Positions 18,660-29,889 are shown, numbered from the stretch's first letter. The stretch: 64,000 bases of DNA from Marinobacter zhejiangensis (GCF_900114775.1 NZ_FOUE01000005.1:62001-126000), one strand, 5' to 3'. Notes: generated by a model not told the origin, from the sequence alone. Numbers and translations are program-made.

Positions 18660-20972
18660 CTAGGCCGACGTCTTTTCCTGCCTCATTGCTGCCGAACTTT
18701 TGCCCGGCCGAAGGTAGCGTCCAAAGCCCGCGCTTCGCAGCGACAGGTCAACGCAGCTCTTGATGACATGAGGAGAGTCGAGTAGCAGAACATCTTCCAG
18801 CAATTGCGCCGCCCACTCGCGGCTCAGACTCCGCAAGACCGATTTAACCTTGGGCAGGCTCGCGGCGTTCATTGAGAGCGCGTCATAGCCCATCGCCATG
18901 AGCAGCACCGCGCCACCGGGGTCGCCGGCCAGCTCACCACAAATGCTCACGGGCTTACCAACCGCATGGGCATCCTGGGCAATCCGCACCAACGCTTGCA
19001 ACACAGCCGGGTGATAGGAGTGGTACAACTGGGCAACCCGGGGATTATTCCGGTCCACCGCCAGCAGGTATTGGGTCAGGTCGTTGGAACCCACCGACAA
19101 GAAATCTACACGGTCCGCCAGTTCGCGGACCTGATAGACCGCAGCGGGAATCTCGACCATCACCCCCACTTTCGGCATATGGATGTCGTAGCCTTCTTCG
19201 CGCACCTCGTGGTAAACGCGGTAAATCAGGTGCAAGGACTCTTCCACTTCTGAGATGTTGCTGACCATCGGCAGCATGATCTGCAGGTTATTCAGGCCCT
19301 CACTGGCCTTGAGCATCGCCCGTACCTGAACCAGGAAGATCTCCGGGTGATCAAGCGTTACCCGAATCCCCCGCCACCCCAGAAACGGGTTCTCTTCCTG
19401 GATCGGGAAGTAAGTCAGCGCCTTATCGCCCCCAATATCCAGGGTTCGCATGGTCACCGGGTTGGGGGCAAAGGCCTCCAGCTGTTCGCGATAATACTCG
19501 CGCTGCTCCTGCTCCGAGGGGAAGCGATCCTTGATCATGAAGGGCACTTCCGTCCGGTAGAGCCCAATGCCCTCCGCGCCGTGACTGAGGGAACGAACCA
19601 CATCCGTCATCAAGCCGGTGTTGACCAGCAACGACACCCGATGACCGTCAGTGGTTTCGCAGGGTTTATCCCGCAGCGCTTCCAATCCCTTGACCAGTTC
19701 ATCTTCTTCGTTGCAGATGTCCTGGTAAAAGGTCCTCAGTTCTTGCGAGGGCGAGGCGTAGATCTGCCCTTCAAAGCCATCAACGATGACTTCACGGCCT
19801 TCCAGCTGGTTCACCGGGATATCCACCAGCCCCATCACCGTCGGCACACCCATCGCCCGAGCGAGGATCGCCACATGGGAGTTCCCGGAGCCCCTCACCG
19901 ACACCAGCCCCGCCAACTGTTCCCGGGGTACTTCACCGAGCATGGCTGGCGTAAGCTCTTCGCTGACAAGCACGGTATTCTGCGGGTAGGTGCGATCCTG
20001 CTGATCCCCTTCCTGCAGGTGCGACAACAGACGCCGGCCAAGATCCCGGATATCGACAGCACGCTCTCGCAGGTAAAGATCATCCATCATTTCAAAATGA
20101 CGGACATACTGTTGCACAACTTGCTTCAACGCCCCCTGCGCCCACTGGCCATCGCGTATTCGGGTCACCACTTCGCCCGGTAACGCATCGTCCCCCAGCA
20201 TTCGCAGGTATACATCAAACAGGGCCTGCTCTTCAGGCCTCAACTGACTGGCCAGTCGCTCAGCTACCTGGCCGATTTCTTCCCGAACCGCGGAGACGGC
20301 GTCACCGAACAGGGCAAGTTCCGGCTCGATATCTTCAACCTGCTTCTCGGGAACGGCATCCAGATCAGCGGCCGGGTAAACCACCACCCCTTCACCAATG
20401 GCCACACCCTGGGCTCCGGCAACACCACTGAAACACACATCTTTTGCGCGTTCGCCGGTCAAAGACAAACCACTGATGGCGCCCGTTGCTTCGCTGTGAG
20501 CGATCACCCCCGCCAACTGGGCGGAGACGGTAACCAGAAACGCTTCCTCACCCTCATCAAAGCAGCGGGCATTTTCACGCTCCTGAACCACCAGTACGCC
20601 GAGTACCCGGCGGTGGTGAATAATCGGAACACCAAGAAATGATCGGAAGCGCTCTTCGCCCGTTTCGGGAAAATAGCGGTAGCGGGGGTGGGACGGGGCG
20701 TCTTCCAGATTGATCGGCTCCTCCCGGGAGCCCACCAGGCCGATCAGGCCTTCGGAATACCCCAGACTGACCTTGCCCACCGCTTCGCGGTAGAGACCTT
20801 CGGTCGCCATAAGGATGTAACGGTTGCTGTCCGGGTCCAGCAGATAGACCGAGCAGACTTCTGTTTCCATGGCGGACTGTACCCGGGACACAATAATCCC
20901 CAGTGCCTCCGGAAGATCATGGGCACTGTTGACCTCCTGTACCAGGTTGCGCAGTACATTGAGCATCGCCAC
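18660..20972 (-). CDS. ptsP: Nitrogen-PTS phosphotransferase PtsP (EI-Ntr)
   Basis: PEP-dependent first kinase of the nitrogen phosphotransferase relay (PtsP to NPr to EIIA-Ntr), linked to nitrogen and potassium regulation. The 770 aa hold a GAF domain (about 17-165), the EI N-terminal domain, the phospho-His domain with the active His at about 366 in GSGNSHVAILARA, and a C-terminal PEP-binding TIM barrel (RTEVPFM, MLPMVSN, CGELAGDP). Translation can start at GTG 20972 or ATG 20966; the latter aligns better with E. coli PtsP. It lies 17 nt after rppH, the order also seen in E. coli and Pseudomonas. Confidence 0.95.
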   Translation of the reverse strand: MAMLNVLRNLVQEVNSAHDLPEALGIIVSRVQSAMETEVCSVYLLDPDSNRYILMATEGLYREAVGKVSLGYSEGLIGLVGSREEPINLEDAPSHPRYRYFPETGEERFRSFLGVPIIHHRRVLGVLVVQERENARCFDEGEEAFLVTVSAQLAGVIAHSEATGAISGLSLTGERAKDVCFSGVAGAQGVAIGEGVVVYPAADLDAVPEKQVEDIEPELALFGDAVSAVREEIGQVAERLASQLRPEEQALFDVYLRMLGDDALPGEVVTRIRDGQWAQGALKQVVQQYVRHFEMMDDLYLRERAVDIRDLGRRLLSHLQEGDQQDRTYPQNTVLVSEELTPAMLGEVPREQLAGLVSVRGSGNSHVAILARAMGVPTVMGLVDIPVNQLEGREVIVDGFEGQIYASPSQELRTFYQDICNEEDELVKGLEALRDKPCETTDGHRVSLLVNTGLMTDVVRSLSHGAEGIGLYRTEVPFMIKDRFPSEQEQREYYREQLEAFAPNPVTMRTLDIGGDKALTYFPIQEENPFLGWRGIRVTLDHPEIFLVQVRAMLKASEGLNNLQIMLPMVSNISEVEESLHLIYRVYHEVREEGYDIHMPKVGVMVEIPAAVYQVRELADRVDFLSVGSNDLTQYLLAVDRNNPRVAQLYHSYHPAVLQALVRIAQDAHAVGKPVSICGELAGDPGGAVLLMAMGYDALSMNAASLPKVKSVLRSLSREWAAQLLEDVLLLDSPHVIKSCVDLSLRSAGFGRYLRPGKSSAAMRQEKTSA

Positions 20973-20989
20973 GGTTCAGTCCATCGCCT

Positions 20990-21514
20990 CTATTGATTTT
21001 TGACGCGGGGCACCAGCTCCCCCCGGTGCCGCTGTTCCATACTTCGAAACAGCCTGGGAGCCAACTCCCGCAACGCTCGCCGATAAACTTCCCGTTTAAA
21101 GGAAACCACCTGGCCAAGGGGATACCAGTAACTCACCCATTGCCAGCCGTCGAATTCCGGCGAATCCGTACCATCCACACATACCTGTGCGTCTGGTGAA
21201 AGCATCCTCAGCAGGAACCATTTCTGTTTCTGCCCCACACACACGGGATGCGAGTTGTGTCGCACCATCCGTCGGGGAAGGCGATAACGCAGCCAGCCCC
21301 GGGTGCAGCTGATGATTTCCACATCAGTCGCCCCAAGCCCAACCTCTTCCTTCAGCTCCCGGTACAGCGCCTCTTCAGGGGATTCGTTGGTTTTGATCCC
21401 GCCCTGAGGAAACTGCCAGGAGTCCTGGCCTATTCGCCTTGCCCAGAGGACCTGCCCCCGGTGGTTGGTTAAAATGATTCCGACGTTGGGCCTGAAACCA
21501 TCCGAGTCGATCAC
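20990..21514 (-). CDS. rppH: RNA pyrophosphohydrolase RppH
   Basis: Removes 5' pyrophosphate from mRNA, triggering RNase E decay. I start it at GTG 21514 ([15 protein letters not shown]), where family homology begins and AGGG lies upstream, giving 174 aa. The open frame continues further upstream without homology. The Nudix box [23 protein letters not shown] lies at about residues 38-60. [10 protein letters not shown] and the C-terminal [13 protein letters not shown] are family-typical. It forms an operon with ptsP and diverges from the HAD gene at 21687. Confidence 0.94.
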   Translation of the reverse strand: MIDSDGFRPNVGIILTNHRGQVLWARRIGQDSWQFPQGGIKTNESPEEALYRELKEEVGLGATDVEIISCTRGWLRYRLPRRMVRHNSHPVCVGQKQKWFLLRMLSPDAQVCVDGTDSPEFDGWQWVSYWYPLGQVVSFKREVYRRALRELAPRLFRSMEQRHRGELVPRVKNQ

Positions 21515-21686
21515 GGCACAGCCCTCTAATTTTGTAACTACTGATTTTTCAGCAGATTCCTGTCGGTAAAAATTGTCCAAGTTGGCTTCATTTTTACAGA
21601 AAGACCATGTTTCGGCAAACAGGCTGTCGCATTCGCGGCGTGGTAGACTTAGCGCTTCCAAAATTTCGGCAAAGAAGGAGCCGCTG

Positions 21687-22343
21687 GTGACACTTGCAAT
21701 ATTTGACCTCGACAACACACTTCTGGCTGGCGACAGCGATCATGCCTGGGGTGAATTCCTGGTAGAGGAAGGCATTGTCGATGCAGAGCACTATCGCAAG
21801 GCCAACGACCAGTTTTACCAGGAGTACCTGAATGGCGAGCTCGACATTCACCGGTACCTGAGTTTTTCTCTGGAACCCTTGACCCAGCACGATACCGCCC
21901 AGCTGCATCAGTGGCGCCAGCAGTTTGTCGAACGCAAGATTCTTCCGATGATGCAACGCAAAGCGACTGATCTGCTAGCACGGCACCGGGACGAAGGGCA
22001 TACCCTGATGATCATTACGGCGACCAACCGCTTCGTCACCGAGCCAGTTGCGGCACTGCTGGGTATCGAGCACCTGATCGCCACGGACCCTGAGCAGGTT
22101 GAGGGACGCTATACCGGCCGGGTTAGCGGAACCCCTTCGTTCCAGGAAGGCAAGGTTACCCGGCTTGAGGAGTGGCTGGCCGACAACGACGCTGACCTTG
22201 AGGGCGCCTGGTTCTACAGTGATTCCCATAATGATGTGCCGCTGTTGCGGCAGGTCAGCAACCCCGTTGCCGTAGACCCAGACCCTACCTTGCAGCACCT
22301 GGCTCAACAGGAAGGCTGGACCATCATTTCTCTGCGCGACTGA
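21687..22343 (+). CDS. HAD-IB family phosphatase (SerB-like)
   Basis: Cytoplasmic HAD phosphatase of 218 aa. The start is GTG 21687, with AAGGAG 6 nt upstream; an in-frame extension back to 21573 overlaps the divergent gene's leader and lacks homology. Catalytic DxD is at residues 7 and 9 (FDLDNTLL), motif II is in MIITATNRF, motif III uses the Lys of the [11 protein letters not shown] segment, and motif IV is in [13 protein letters not shown] helical C1 cap lies between motifs I and II. Relatives sit beside rppH in Pseudomonas. The substrate is unknown; histidinol-phosphate or phosphoserine-like substrates are family precedents. Confidence 0.88.
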   Translation: MTLAIFDLDNTLLAGDSDHAWGEFLVEEGIVDAEHYRKANDQFYQEYLNGELDIHRYLSFSLEPLTQHDTAQLHQWRQQFVERKILPMMQRKATDLLARHRDEGHTLMIITATNRFVTEPVAALLGIEHLIATDPEQVEGRYTGRVSGTPSFQEGKVTRLEEWLADNDADLEGAWFYSDSHNDVPLLRQVSNPVAVDPDPTLQHLAQQEGWTIISLRD

Positions 22344-22356
22344 ACCCGGGCTGCTC

Positions 22357-23175
22357 ATGAAACAACAATACGGGACACTGCTGCCGCTCATCGCCGTGAT
22401 CACCCTCGCGCTCTCAGCTTGTAACCAGGCACCAGAGCCCGAACAATCACAGCCACCCATCACTTCGGCCACACCCCCAGACGCAGAAGCTATGGAACGG
22501 GTTGGTCAGCGCAGCGACGCCGTTTGTGCGACAGTGGCGACTCTCCACGCGACAGTGACAGGCTTTCTGGATGCGCCGTCAACGGACGCCCTGCAAGCAG
22601 CCCAAGCGGCCTGGCTTGATGCCCACGACCACTACCGCTTGCTGGCTGCCGACTACAAGCTTGCAGCCATAGCGCCACCGCAGGTGAGCAATGATCGAGA
22701 TACCGTCGACGCCTGGCCGATGATCCCGGGCTACCTCGATCAGGTGCCCGGGTATCCCCGCAGTGGCCTGGTGTACTCCGAAGTCCCGCTCACACCGGAC
22801 TTCCTGGCAAGCGAGCATCAGTCCACCGACTTCCATTACCTGACACAAGGATTCCACCCACTGGAATTCATGCTATGGGGTAGCGAAGAGGAAACACCTG
22901 CCAGCCAAGCGCTCAAGTTTGATCCGGGTCAGGCCAACGACGATGACCTGGACATCCCCGGCCGTCGCAGGGACTTGACCCGTCTGATGTCGGTTACCCT
23001 GGCACGAAGCGTAGAACCCTTATGCGTGCAGGAAGAACAAACCAGGCTGGCAATGGCACTGGCTAAACAGGGACAACTGGAAGCGCTCGCCATGGACCCG
23101 GCAAGGGTCGCCCATGAGCCGACCATTGCGCCAGCAGGCGATGCATCGACCGACTCAGAAGAAGCCGGTCAGTGA
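22357..23175 (+). CDS. Imelysin-like lipoprotein (M75 family)
   Basis: Predicted outer-membrane or periplasmic lipoprotein of 272 aa, with lipobox LSAC and lipidated Cys22. The mature part contains the imelysin signature G-x-H-x-x-E as GFHPLE (165-170), followed by FMLWG. The family binds iron or acts in iron uptake, although the M75 peptidase label comes from one insect-bacterium member. Pro/Glu-rich segments flank the domain. It lies 13 nt after the HAD gene. Its 3' end overlaps the convergent rlmI by 21 nt. Confidence 0.82.
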   Translation: MKQQYGTLLPLIAVITLALSACNQAPEPEQSQPPITSATPPDAEAMERVGQRSDAVCATVATLHATVTGFLDAPSTDALQAAQAAWLDAHDHYRLLAADYKLAAIAPPQVSNDRDTVDAWPMIPGYLDQVPGYPRSGLVYSEVPLTPDFLASEHQSTDFHYLTQGFHPLEFMLWGSEEETPASQALKFDPGQANDDDLDIPGRRRDLTRLMSVTLARSVEPLCVQEEQTRLAMALAKQGQLEALAMDPARVAHEPTIAPAGDASTDSEEAGQ

Positions 23176-24351
23176 ACGCACAAAGCAGGACTTGATGTAG
23201 TCGGTTTCAGGGATGCCAGGAATAACCGGATGATCGGGTGCCTGGTGTCCCTGCTCCAGCAACTGGACAAAACGATCAATCTTTCGACCGCTGCTGCGAA
23301 TGATGTCAATCAGCCGCTCCTGGGACAGGTGCATGGAGCACGAGGCGGAGACCAGTACGCCGTCTTTCGCCAGCAGCCGCAAGCCCAGCTGGTTCAGACG
23401 GGCGTAGGCCTGCTCCCCCGCTTTCTGGTCCCGACGCCTGGGGATCAGCGCTGGAGGATCCAACACCACCACATCGAATCGCTCTTTTTCCGCCGCCAAC
23501 GCTTTCAGGGCGTCAAATGCGTCTCCTTCGATGGTATCGACATTGTCCAACCCGTTCAGCGATGCGTTGTGATGCACTGCGTTAACAGCCTGGGCGGAAC
23601 TGTCCACGCAAGTTACCTGGGTCGCCCCGGCACTGGCCGCCTGCACCCCCCAGCCACCGACGTAACTGAACACATCCAGAACCCGCTTTCCTGATGCGTA
23701 CTGCTGCAGCCGCTGCCGGTTCATTCGGTGATCGTAGAACCAACCGGTTTTCTGGCCACCACTCAAGGGCACTTCGAAGCGGACGCCGTTCTCCACCACC
23801 GTCAGGGTATCCGTGGGCGCACCATGCACCTGCTCGACGTAGCAGGGCAGCCCTTCCACCTCGCGCATTTTGCCATCGTTCTTGAGCACAATAGCCTGAG
23901 GGTGAATCAGGCGCTGGACCGCTCGCACGATGGCTTCTCGCAACAACTCCATACCGGCGGTGGAGATCTGCACCACCACGGTATCGCCAAAGCGGTCAAT
24001 CACAAGTCCAGACAACCCGTCGCTATCGCCGAACACCCAGCGATAGTAAGGCTGATCAAAGAGTTTTTCCCGCAACACCAGCGCAGCTTCCATTCGCTGG
24101 GTCAGGCGCTGGGGTGTCATGCCATGCTCGGGATCCCGGCTAATCAGGCGACCACAGATCAAGGCGTGAGGGTTAACAAACAGCGTACCCAATGGCTTGT
24201 CCGTTGAAGTTCGCAGTTCGGCCTGGGCTCCAGGCTCGAAACCTGAAAGAGGGGAACGCTTGGCGTCTACCTCATTGCTGTAGACCCAGAGGTGTCCTGC
24301 CTTGATCCTTCGCTCTGCACCCTTGCGCAGATAGAGTACCGGGAACTTCAT
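23155..24351 (-). CDS. rlmI: 23S rRNA m5C1962 methyltransferase RlmI
   Basis: SAM-dependent methyltransferase that acts on 23S rRNA C1962. The 398 aa have an N-terminal PUA RNA-binding domain (about 1-80), a linker (EEHYYR-like region with GLSGLVIDRF) and a Rossmann methyltransferase domain. SAM motif I is VLDVFSYVGGWGVQAA (about 225), motif IV is VVLDPPALIPRR (about 292), and the catalytic-Cys region is VSASCSMHL (about 343). Length and architecture match E. coli RlmI. It is a monocistronic gene; no start ambiguity was seen. Confidence 0.93.
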   Translation of the reverse strand: MKFPVLYLRKGAERRIKAGHLWVYSNEVDAKRSPLSGFEPGAQAELRTSTDKPLGTLFVNPHALICGRLISRDPEHGMTPQRLTQRMEAALVLREKLFDQPYYRWVFGDSDGLSGLVIDRFGDTVVVQISTAGMELLREAIVRAVQRLIHPQAIVLKNDGKMREVEGLPCYVEQVHGAPTDTLTVVENGVRFEVPLSGGQKTGWFYDHRMNRQRLQQYASGKRVLDVFSYVGGWGVQAASAGATQVTCVDSSAQAVNAVHHNASLNGLDNVDTIEGDAFDALKALAAEKERFDVVVLDPPALIPRRRDQKAGEQAYARLNQLGLRLLAKDGVLVSASCSMHLSQERLIDIIRSSGRKIDRFVQLLEQGHQAPDHPVIPGIPETDYIKSCFVRSLTGFF

Positions 24352-24538
24352 CGTTGATGCCCTTATGGTTAAACAAAGGATTATACATCAGCACCCACCG
24401 AGACAGGTGACCCACCCGGTCGCCACCGGCATGGGAGATGTACATAGATGCATGTGAATGAGTGCATGCGTGGGAAACGTAGGCCGGAACAGCCCTCACA
24501 AAGAGGTGCCCACTTGCTAGCTTGGGAGGGGTAAGGTA

Positions 24539-24562
24539 GAAGGCAGGGAAGCCCCTGCCTTC
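24539..24562 (-). terminator. Terminator-like hairpin after gcvH
   Basis: Perfect 10-bp stem, GAAGGCAGGG with CCCTGCCTTC, around a 4-nt loop, 17 nt past the gcvH stop. The T content after the stem on the minus strand is weak. The remaining space to the rlmI start (24352-24538) shows only short TGCATG repeats and no gene. Confidence 0.65.
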
Positions 24563-24579
24563 TTCAGGGCCAGCGAGCT

Positions 24580-24972
24580 TTATTCCTGCTCGGCGACCAG
24601 CTCGGCATAGGTGTCAGCGTCCATCAGGCCATCCAGCTCACCCTCATCAGCGAGCTTGACCTTGAACAACCATCCTTCACCGTAGGGATCTTCATTCACC
24701 ATTTCCGGCTCGTCTTCCAGTGTCTCGTTGACCGCCAGCACTTCGCCGGTCACTGGGCTGAACACATCAGAAGCAGACTTGACCGATTCAGCCACGCCAG
24801 CTTCTTCGCCACCATTGACCGTAGCGCCGACCTCTGGCAAACCGATATACACCACATCACCCAATTGCTCCTGGGCAAAGTCGGTTATGCCGACCGTCGC
24901 AGTACCGTCACCTTCCACCCGAACCCATTGGTGGGTTTCGATGTATTTTACGTTGGCAGGAATTTCGCTCAT
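24580..24972 (-). CDS. gcvH: Glycine cleavage system H protein
   Basis: Lipoyl carrier that shuttles the aminomethyl group between the P, T and L proteins of glycine cleavage. The 130 aa have the lipoylated Lys in AESVKSASDVFSPVTGEV (Lys at about 65) and the typical N-terminus with HQWVRVEGDGTATVGITDFAQ. GGAT precedes the ATG. No gcvT or gcvP lies within view on either side, so this is a detached gcvH. It may supply a glycine cleavage system elsewhere or act in lipoate relay (inference). Confidence 0.96.
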   Translation of the reverse strand: MSEIPANVKYIETHQWVRVEGDGTATVGITDFAQEQLGDVVYIGLPEVGATVNGGEEAGVAESVKSASDVFSPVTGEVLAVNETLEDEPEMVNEDPYGEGWLFKVKLADEGELDGLMDADTYAELVAEQE

Positions 24973-25031
24973 TTTTTGGATCCTTGGCGTTTTTTCCGCG
25001 CAGTTTACCTGAAGTTACCGGCCAGACTCCA

Positions 25032-25628
25032 TTACTGCGGAGGCCCCGCCATGCCGAAAAAAGCCAGTATTGCCGGCACCACCACCTCAAAATGCTGGAA
25101 ACGGTGATCTCCGCCCGCCTGCACCCAGGCTGGCGAACCGGGGAACCGCTGCAGCGCCTCCCGGTAATCCAGCGTCTCATCGCCACTCTGCAACAGCAAA
25201 AGCAGCCGCTCCGGGTAACGTATTTTTCCTGGCTCCAGCCGCTTCAGGGCATACATGTGCTCGGTCGTCAGCAGGTAGTTCTCACCAGTATAGGGGTTAT
25301 TCTGGGGGCCAAGGTAGTCATGAAGCAGTTCGTAGGGACGCACCGCCGGGTTGATCAGCGCAGCCCGGACACCAAACTGCTGACTCAGCGCTGCCGCGTA
25401 GAAGCCACCCAGGGAGCTCCCGATGACGCCGACAGGCCTTCCGGCAACGGACTGAAGCGCATCGCTGGCCCGCCGGTATGCCTGTTCGGGGTCAAAGCCC
25501 AGCTCAGGCACCAACAGCTCGATGTCCGGATTCAAACCAGGCAGCCAGTCTCTCAACTCATTAGCCTTCAGGGACTTGGGGGAGCTGTTGAAGCCATGCA
25601 GGTAGACAATCGCCGGTTTCAGGGCCAT
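25032..25628 (-). CDS. yqiA: YqiA-type esterase (alpha/beta hydrolase)
   Basis: Small cytoplasmic esterase of 198 aa from ATG 25628 (MALKPAIVYLHGFNSS). The start overlaps the cpdA stop by 1 nt. The nucleophile elbow reads G-S-S-L-G-G (Ser at about 74), HGFNSSPKS forms the oxyanion region, and the catalytic His probably lies in GGDHRFQHFE near the C-terminus. The cpdA-yqiA pair, followed elsewhere by parE, is conserved in E. coli and Pseudomonas. parE is absent here; gcvH follows instead. Confidence 0.88.
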   Translation of the reverse strand: MALKPAIVYLHGFNSSPKSLKANELRDWLPGLNPDIELLVPELGFDPEQAYRRASDALQSVAGRPVGVIGSSLGGFYAAALSQQFGVRAALINPAVRPYELLHDYLGPQNNPYTGENYLLTTEHMYALKRLEPGKIRYPERLLLLLQSGDETLDYREALQRFPGSPAWVQAGGDHRFQHFEVVVPAILAFFGMAGPPQ

Positions 25629-26431
25629 CAGTAGCCTGTACTGTCCATATCCGGCACAAAGGAACACTCGGCTACCCGACCGACTTCTGTCGACAGGGAA
25701 CCCGATGGAGACAACTCAAACCACCGGTACCCCGGAGCCAGGCTCTCCACCGCAAACCGGTCAGAGCCCCCCTTAAACTGGATACAGGTCGAAGGTGTAG
25801 CGAGCAGGCGAACCTGGTTTCGCATCTCATCCCAAACCTGGTGAACATGCCCCCATAACACAGCCTGGACATGAGGAAAGCGGTCCACCACCTGCCAAAA
25901 CTCATCCCGGTTCATCAGACCGATGTTGTCCATCCAACCGGAACCGATATCCACTGGGTGATGGTGCAAGGCAACGAGGGTTGGCCGGGGCTCGTGCTCG
26001 GCCAACGTTTTTTCAAGGAAAGCGAGCTCCGCTTCGCTGAGGTAACCGAAAACTTTGCCAGGAACCGAGGAATCCAGCAGCACAAACTGCCAGCCCCCGG
26101 CAATCAGGTGCTTGCGAGATGCCTCAGGGCCAGCCATCAACACCAGCCTCTCTGAATCATCATGATTGCCCGCCATCCAAAGCACCGGGCAATCAAATAC
26201 CGACAAGCGGGTCTTCAATGCCTGATAGGCTTCTTCGGAAGCATCCTGCGCCAGATCCCCGGTGACCAGCACCAGGTCAGGAGCCGGCCGCTCCCGACGC
26301 ACTTGAACAATGACCGCGTCTAGGCTGTCACGGGTATTGATGCCCAGCAGCTCACCGTGCGGGTCCGCCATCAAATGGGGGTCGGTTAGCTGCAGTACCC
26401 GAAGGCATTTTGCTTCGTCGCTTTGCGTCAT
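25628..26431 (-). CDS. cpdA: 3',5'-cyclic-AMP phosphodiesterase CpdA
   Basis: Metallophosphoesterase that hydrolyses cAMP to AMP and so tunes CRP-type signalling. The 267 aa carry all class III metal motifs: D17-x-H19 (LTDPHLM), GDLAQD (about 59), GNHDDSE (about 93), HHHP (about 159) and GHVHQVWDE (about 196). Position upstream of yqiA and downstream of nudF-DUF1249 matches E. coli and Pseudomonas. Confidence 0.93.
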   Translation of the reverse strand: MTQSDEAKCLRVLQLTDPHLMADPHGELLGINTRDSLDAVIVQVRRERPAPDLVLVTGDLAQDASEEAYQALKTRLSVFDCPVLWMAGNHDDSERLVLMAGPEASRKHLIAGGWQFVLLDSSVPGKVFGYLSEAELAFLEKTLAEHEPRPTLVALHHHPVDIGSGWMDNIGLMNRDEFWQVVDRFPHVQAVLWGHVHQVWDEMRNQVRLLATPSTCIQFKGGSDRFAVESLAPGYRWFELSPSGSLSTEVGRVAECSFVPDMDSTGY

Positions 26432-26556
26432 AGCACCAGAATCATTGAGTTTGCGTACTGCCTATTTGCAATACCTTGATTGAAAAAGGGTATTGAGTTT
26501 TCTGCAGATAATCGTGAATAGATTTCACATTCTGCTCAGCAACCAACCAGCACGCA

Positions 26557-27030
26557 TTAGCCATTGGTCCAAGTGACAAGTTCATAAGGGGCATGGCCAA
26601 ACTTGAGACAATAGTCCAGCCAGTCCGCCAGGAAGCTGTTCACCTGGACCTTCTCATCGGGATGATGCATGAATCGATTGGGGTAGTCATTGACCGGTGC
26701 GATGCGCCTTTCCCGTCGCCAGCTGATCACTTCGGCCATGACAGCGTCATGGTAAACCCGGACTGTCAGCTCCGGATTATTGAGCCAGCGCCCCCCATTG
26801 TGGATCTGTTCAAGCAGCAGGGTTTCGGTGTATTTCGCGGTCTGGAGCACCTGAATGCGAACCCTACCCAGGTAGGTGTCATTGCGGTGCAACTCGAATT
26901 CCGCGCATGACTGGCCATGGGTTTCAACCTGACGCAACTGCGCCAGGCGACGATAGTTCCCTTCACACAGAGCCCCCAGACGACGCAGGTCTGGGACATA
27001 CCGCGCAGGCTTCTTGACCCATTCCGTCAT
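26557..27030 (-). CDS. yqiB: DUF1249 (YqiB-like) protein
   Basis: A 157-aa protein of the YqiB/DUF1249 family, of unknown biochemical function, constantly found between nudF and cpdA. The ATG at 27030 overlaps the nudF stop in an ATGA junction, which decides this start over an in-frame upstream extension. Family-typical segments are YVPDLRRLGALCEGNYRRL, RVYHDAVMAEVISW and the C-terminal NSFLADWLDYCLKFGHAP. It is soluble, with no signal or membrane segment. Confidence 0.9.
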   Translation of the reverse strand: MTEWVKKPARYVPDLRRLGALCEGNYRRLAQLRQVETHGQSCAEFELHRNDTYLGRVRIQVLQTAKYTETLLLEQIHNGGRWLNNPELTVRVYHDAVMAEVISWRRERRIAPVNDYPNRFMHHPDEKVQVNSFLADWLDYCLKFGHAPYELVTWTNG

Positions 27031-27665
27031 GGCCGGCCCCAGCTCTCCCGGATTCGTGAACGATGTATCTGTAACCACTGTAACGCAATGATGGCGGCTG
27101 CATTATTGATTCGCCCATCAACGATCATCGCCAGGGCTTCGTCCAGAGCAACCACATGAACACGGATGTCCTCGTGCTCAGCCTCCACACCATGCACACC
27201 ACCGGCGTGCTCGGACGACACCTGACCACAGTACAGATGAATCAACTCAGTACTGCCGCCCGGAGACACCAGGTATTCACAGATTTTTTCCAGCTGACTG
27301 AATTGCAGCCCCGCCTCTTCCTGCGCTTCTCTTTGCGCCACCTGCTCCGGCGTTTCACCGTCTTCGTTCATGCCCGCCACCAGCTCCAGCAGCCACGGAG
27401 ACTGATCACGGCCCAGTACCCCGGCCCGAAACTGCTCCAGCAAAACCACCTCATCGCGCTCAGGATCGTAGGGCAAGACGCATGTTGCATCCCCACGAAT
27501 GAACAGTTCACGAGTGAACTGCGGCATGTGGTCACCGGCAAACCTGGGATGGGTTAGCCAGAGCTTATCCATTCGAAAAAAGCCCTGAAACACTGTTTCG
27601 CGGCGCTCAACGTGAACATCCCGCTGACCGAACTGAAACGGCTTCACGGCGTTATCGGTAGGCAT
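27027..27665 (-). CDS. nudF: ADP-ribose pyrophosphatase NudF
   Basis: Nudix hydrolase that cleaves ADP-ribose to AMP and ribose 5-phosphate, clearing a reactive metabolite. I start it at ATG 27665 (MPTDNAVKPF), giving 212 aa; the open frame upstream runs into the thiC terminator. The Nudix box is GMNEDGETPEQVAQREAQEE followed by AGL (about 104-126), and the preceding LLEQFRAGVL and WLLELVAG are family-typical. It is translationally coupled to the DUF1249 gene. Confidence 0.93.
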   Translation of the reverse strand: MPTDNAVKPFQFGQRDVHVERRETVFQGFFRMDKLWLTHPRFAGDHMPQFTRELFIRGDATCVLPYDPERDEVVLLEQFRAGVLGRDQSPWLLELVAGMNEDGETPEQVAQREAQEEAGLQFSQLEKICEYLVSPGGSTELIHLYCGQVSSEHAGGVHGVEAEHEDIRVHVVALDEALAMIVDGRINNAAAIIALQWLQIHRSRIRESWGRP

Positions 27666-27684
27666 AGAGGATCGCCCTATCTGT

Positions 27685-27722
27685 AATAAAAAAAGGTCAC
27701 CGGCAAACGATAGCCGGTGACC
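27685..27722 (-). terminator. Terminator after thiC
   Basis: Perfect 10-bp stem, GGTCACCGGC with GCCGGTGACC, around an 8-nt loop, followed on the minus strand by seven T. It lies between the thiC stop and nudF. Confidence 0.9.
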
Positions 27723-27782
27723 CTCTGCCTTGGCAAGCACCGCTCCCGACACCACTCATTGAAGCGCCGGGAGCACACAGCC

Positions 27783-29678
<1,896 letters not shown>

Positions 29679-29753
29679 TCAATGGTTTTGGGTCGCGTAT
29701 GACGGGAACGGCATCCAACGTACGAGAAAACCCGCCAATGCCGTCCGAAAGTG

Positions 29754-29889
29754 TTGCCTCGAATTCCTACGCCGGTATTATCCGGTTCAGGTCAGCGGGT
29801 TCTGGATAGCAGACATGGCGTAAAGCCCTGGCCTGCTCACAATCTCAGCCAGCTCGCCCAACAATTGGTCGTGCCAGCACCCCGTCAAG
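29754..29889 (-). promoter_or_regulatory. TPP riboswitch in the thiC leader
   Basis: Read on the minus strand, the leader has GGGGTGC (P1/P2 side), then GGCTGAGAT (the conserved CUGAGA), a variable arm, then ACCCGCTGACCTGAACC and GGATAATACCGGCGTAGGA, the pyrophosphate-binding half. This is the THI-box consensus in order. Between it and thiC, ACGGCAT (29708-29714) can pair with ATGCCGT (29738-29744), a candidate expression platform. The thiC start lies about 95 nt downstream. Confidence 0.93.

Noticed and set aside
21573..21686. Longer N-terminus for the HAD phosphatase gene
   Set aside because: The added 38 residues precede the hallmark DxD start of the family; AAGGAG directly precedes GTG 21687.
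24420..24470. Short TGCATG/GATGTA repeats between rlmI and gcvH
   Set aside because: Only two or three imperfect copies with no regular spacing; no evidence for an array or a regulator site.
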